This document shows, piece after piece, positions 4,477 through 5,255 of a DNA stretch of 5,255 bases (its first letter is position 1; each line of letters opens with the position of its first letter). A model generated the notes under the pieces. It was given only the letters and a program-made list of their open reading frames with translations. It made no database searches and was not told where the DNA came from. Source of the stretch: an uncultured Lachnospiraceae bacterium. GTDB lineage: Bacteria > Bacillota > Clostridia > Lachnospirales > Lachnospiraceae. The DNA lies in assembly GCA_948438565.1 (NCBI GenBank), contig CAOJLW010000175.1, positions 1 through 5,255 on the forward strand, given 5' to 3'. Made by a program: the position numbers and the translations under genes.

Positions 4477-5255
4477 ATGACATTAAGAGAATTGCCCGTA
4501 GGTAAACAAGCGACGATTACCGATGTTGGGGGGGAAGGGGCGTTAAGGCAGCATTTTCTGGATATGGGAGTGATTCCGGGTACGGATATTGTATTGGTCA
4601 AATATGCTCCGTTGGGCGATCCAATGGAATTTCGGCTCCACGGCTATGAACTGACCTTGCGGATAGCGGATGCGGAACAGATCCGGATTACAGATGTCCG
4701 GGATGCAGGCAATCGGGAGGACGAAGGGAAAAAGAGAGCTGCAAAAAAAAGAATTGCACACCCCGGATTGGGAGAAAGCGGCAAATATCATGAGAAAGCA
4801 ACAGAGCATCCGCTGCCGGATGAGGAAATTTTGACCTTTGCGTTGGCCGGCAACCAGAATTGCGGAAAAACTACGCTGTTTAATCAGCTTACCGGTTCTA
4901 ATCAGCACGTGGGGAATTTTCCAGGCGTAACGGTTGATCGGAAGGAAGGCGTGATAAAAGGGCATGGAAATACGCGGATTACAGATTTGCCCGGCATCTA
5001 TTCGATGTCGCCGTATACCAATGAAGAAATTATTACCAGAGAATTTGTAATTAACGAACATCCAAGAGGAATTATCAATATTGTGGACGCTTCCAATATT
5101 GAGCGGAATCTCTATCTGACCATGCAGTTGATGGAGTTAGATATTCCGATGGTGCTGGCTTTAAATATGATGGACGAAGTTCGTGGGAACGGCGGGTTTA
5201 TTAAAATTAATGAGATGGAGGAACGGCTGGGGATTCCAGTTGTGCCGATTTCAGC
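4477..5255 (+). CDS. feoB: FeoA-FeoB fusion, ferrous iron transporter (5' part, runs off the window)
   Basis: FeoB moves Fe(II) across the cytoplasmic membrane and is controlled by an N-terminal G domain; FeoA is a small SH3-like partner, usually a separate protein. Here 259 codons are open without a stop. Residues 1-75 are FeoA (MTLRELPVGKQATI, then GALRQHFLDMGVIPG and HGYELTLRIADAEQI). Residues 76-117 are a charged linker rich in Lys, Glu and His. The FeoB G domain starts about 118: G1 GNQNCGKT at 125-132, G2 GNFPGVTV with T152, G3 DLPG at 170-173, G4 NMMD at 230-233 and the G5 region PVVPIS at 254-259. The helical insert domain and membrane part lie beyond the window. All GTP-binding motifs visible are intact. 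The gene is divergent from the chemoreceptor operon with 220 bases between. FeoAB fusions are known in anaerobic Bacillota. Confidence 0.95.
   Translation, partial: MTLRELPVGKQATITDVGGEGALRQHFLDMGVIPGTDIVLVKYAPLGDPMEFRLHGYELTLRIADAEQIRITDVRDAGNREDEGKKRAAKKRIAHPGLGESGKYHEKATEHPLPDEEILTFALAGNQNCGKTTLFNQLTGSNQHVGNFPGVTVDRKEGVIKGHGNTRITDLPGIYSMSPYTNEEIITREFVINEHPRGIINIVDASNIERNLYLTMQLMELDIPMVLALNMMDEVRGNGGFIKINEMEERLGIPVVPIS

Noticed and set aside
4257..4601. N-terminal extension of the chemoreceptor frame to an ATG at 4601
   Set aside because: It runs antisense across the promoter region and the start of feoAB, has no ribosome binding site and has no family match. GTG 4256 has a good site and precedes TM1.
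4543..5061. 172-codon open frame on the - strand
   Set aside because: It is antisense to intact feoAB with all G motifs; its Cys/Phe/His/Ile-rich composition is typical of a shadow frame.
1..5255. CRISPR arrays, tRNA or rRNA genes, complete insertion sequences
   Set aside because: No regularly spaced direct repeats, tRNA-like cloverleaf, rRNA sequence or transposase was seen on either strand.

Overview
The window looks like chromosomal DNA of an anaerobic Bacillota (Firmicutes), probably a clostridial gut or rumen lineage such as Lachnospiraceae. This rests on moderate GC, strong AGGAGG-type ribosome binding sites, a fused FeoA-FeoB iron transporter, a Cache-type chemoreceptor and a Phd/RelE toxin-antitoxin pair of a type common there. 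The taxonomic guess is inference from protein flavour only.

Left third (1 to about 1790, + strand): an eroded accessory region. It holds a type II toxin-antitoxin pair. The antitoxin (116-414) carries a one-base deletion near 281-283, and the toxin (427-766) carries a one-base insertion near 715 that stops translation directly after the putative catalytic tyrosine. Downstream are gene scraps that read as protein only if frames are switched or stops skipped (762-872 and 1219-1746), separated by about 350 bases with no recognisable gene. A strong 42-nt hairpin (1730-1771) closes this region.

Middle (1816-4256, - strand): a two-gene operon. The first gene is a 667-residue methyl-accepting chemotaxis protein with a GTG start (2253-4256). 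Its stop overlaps the start of a 146-residue lipoprotein with a covalent-FMN attachment motif (1816-2256). The chemoreceptor gene is preceded by an extended -10 promoter and a leader of roughly 100 nt that can fold into nested helices with a possible pseudoknot or alternative pairing.

Right end (4477-5255, + strand, divergent): the 5' part of feoAB, a ferrous iron transporter in which the FeoA domain is fused through a charged linker to the FeoB G domain. The gene runs off the window.

Taken together, the intact genes place an extracytoplasmic flavoprotein, a membrane chemoreceptor and Fe(II) uptake side by side. This suggests, without proving it, a link between redox or iron chemistry at the cell surface and chemosensing. 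The long intact frames on the right argue that the frameshifts on the left are real decay rather than general sequencing error.
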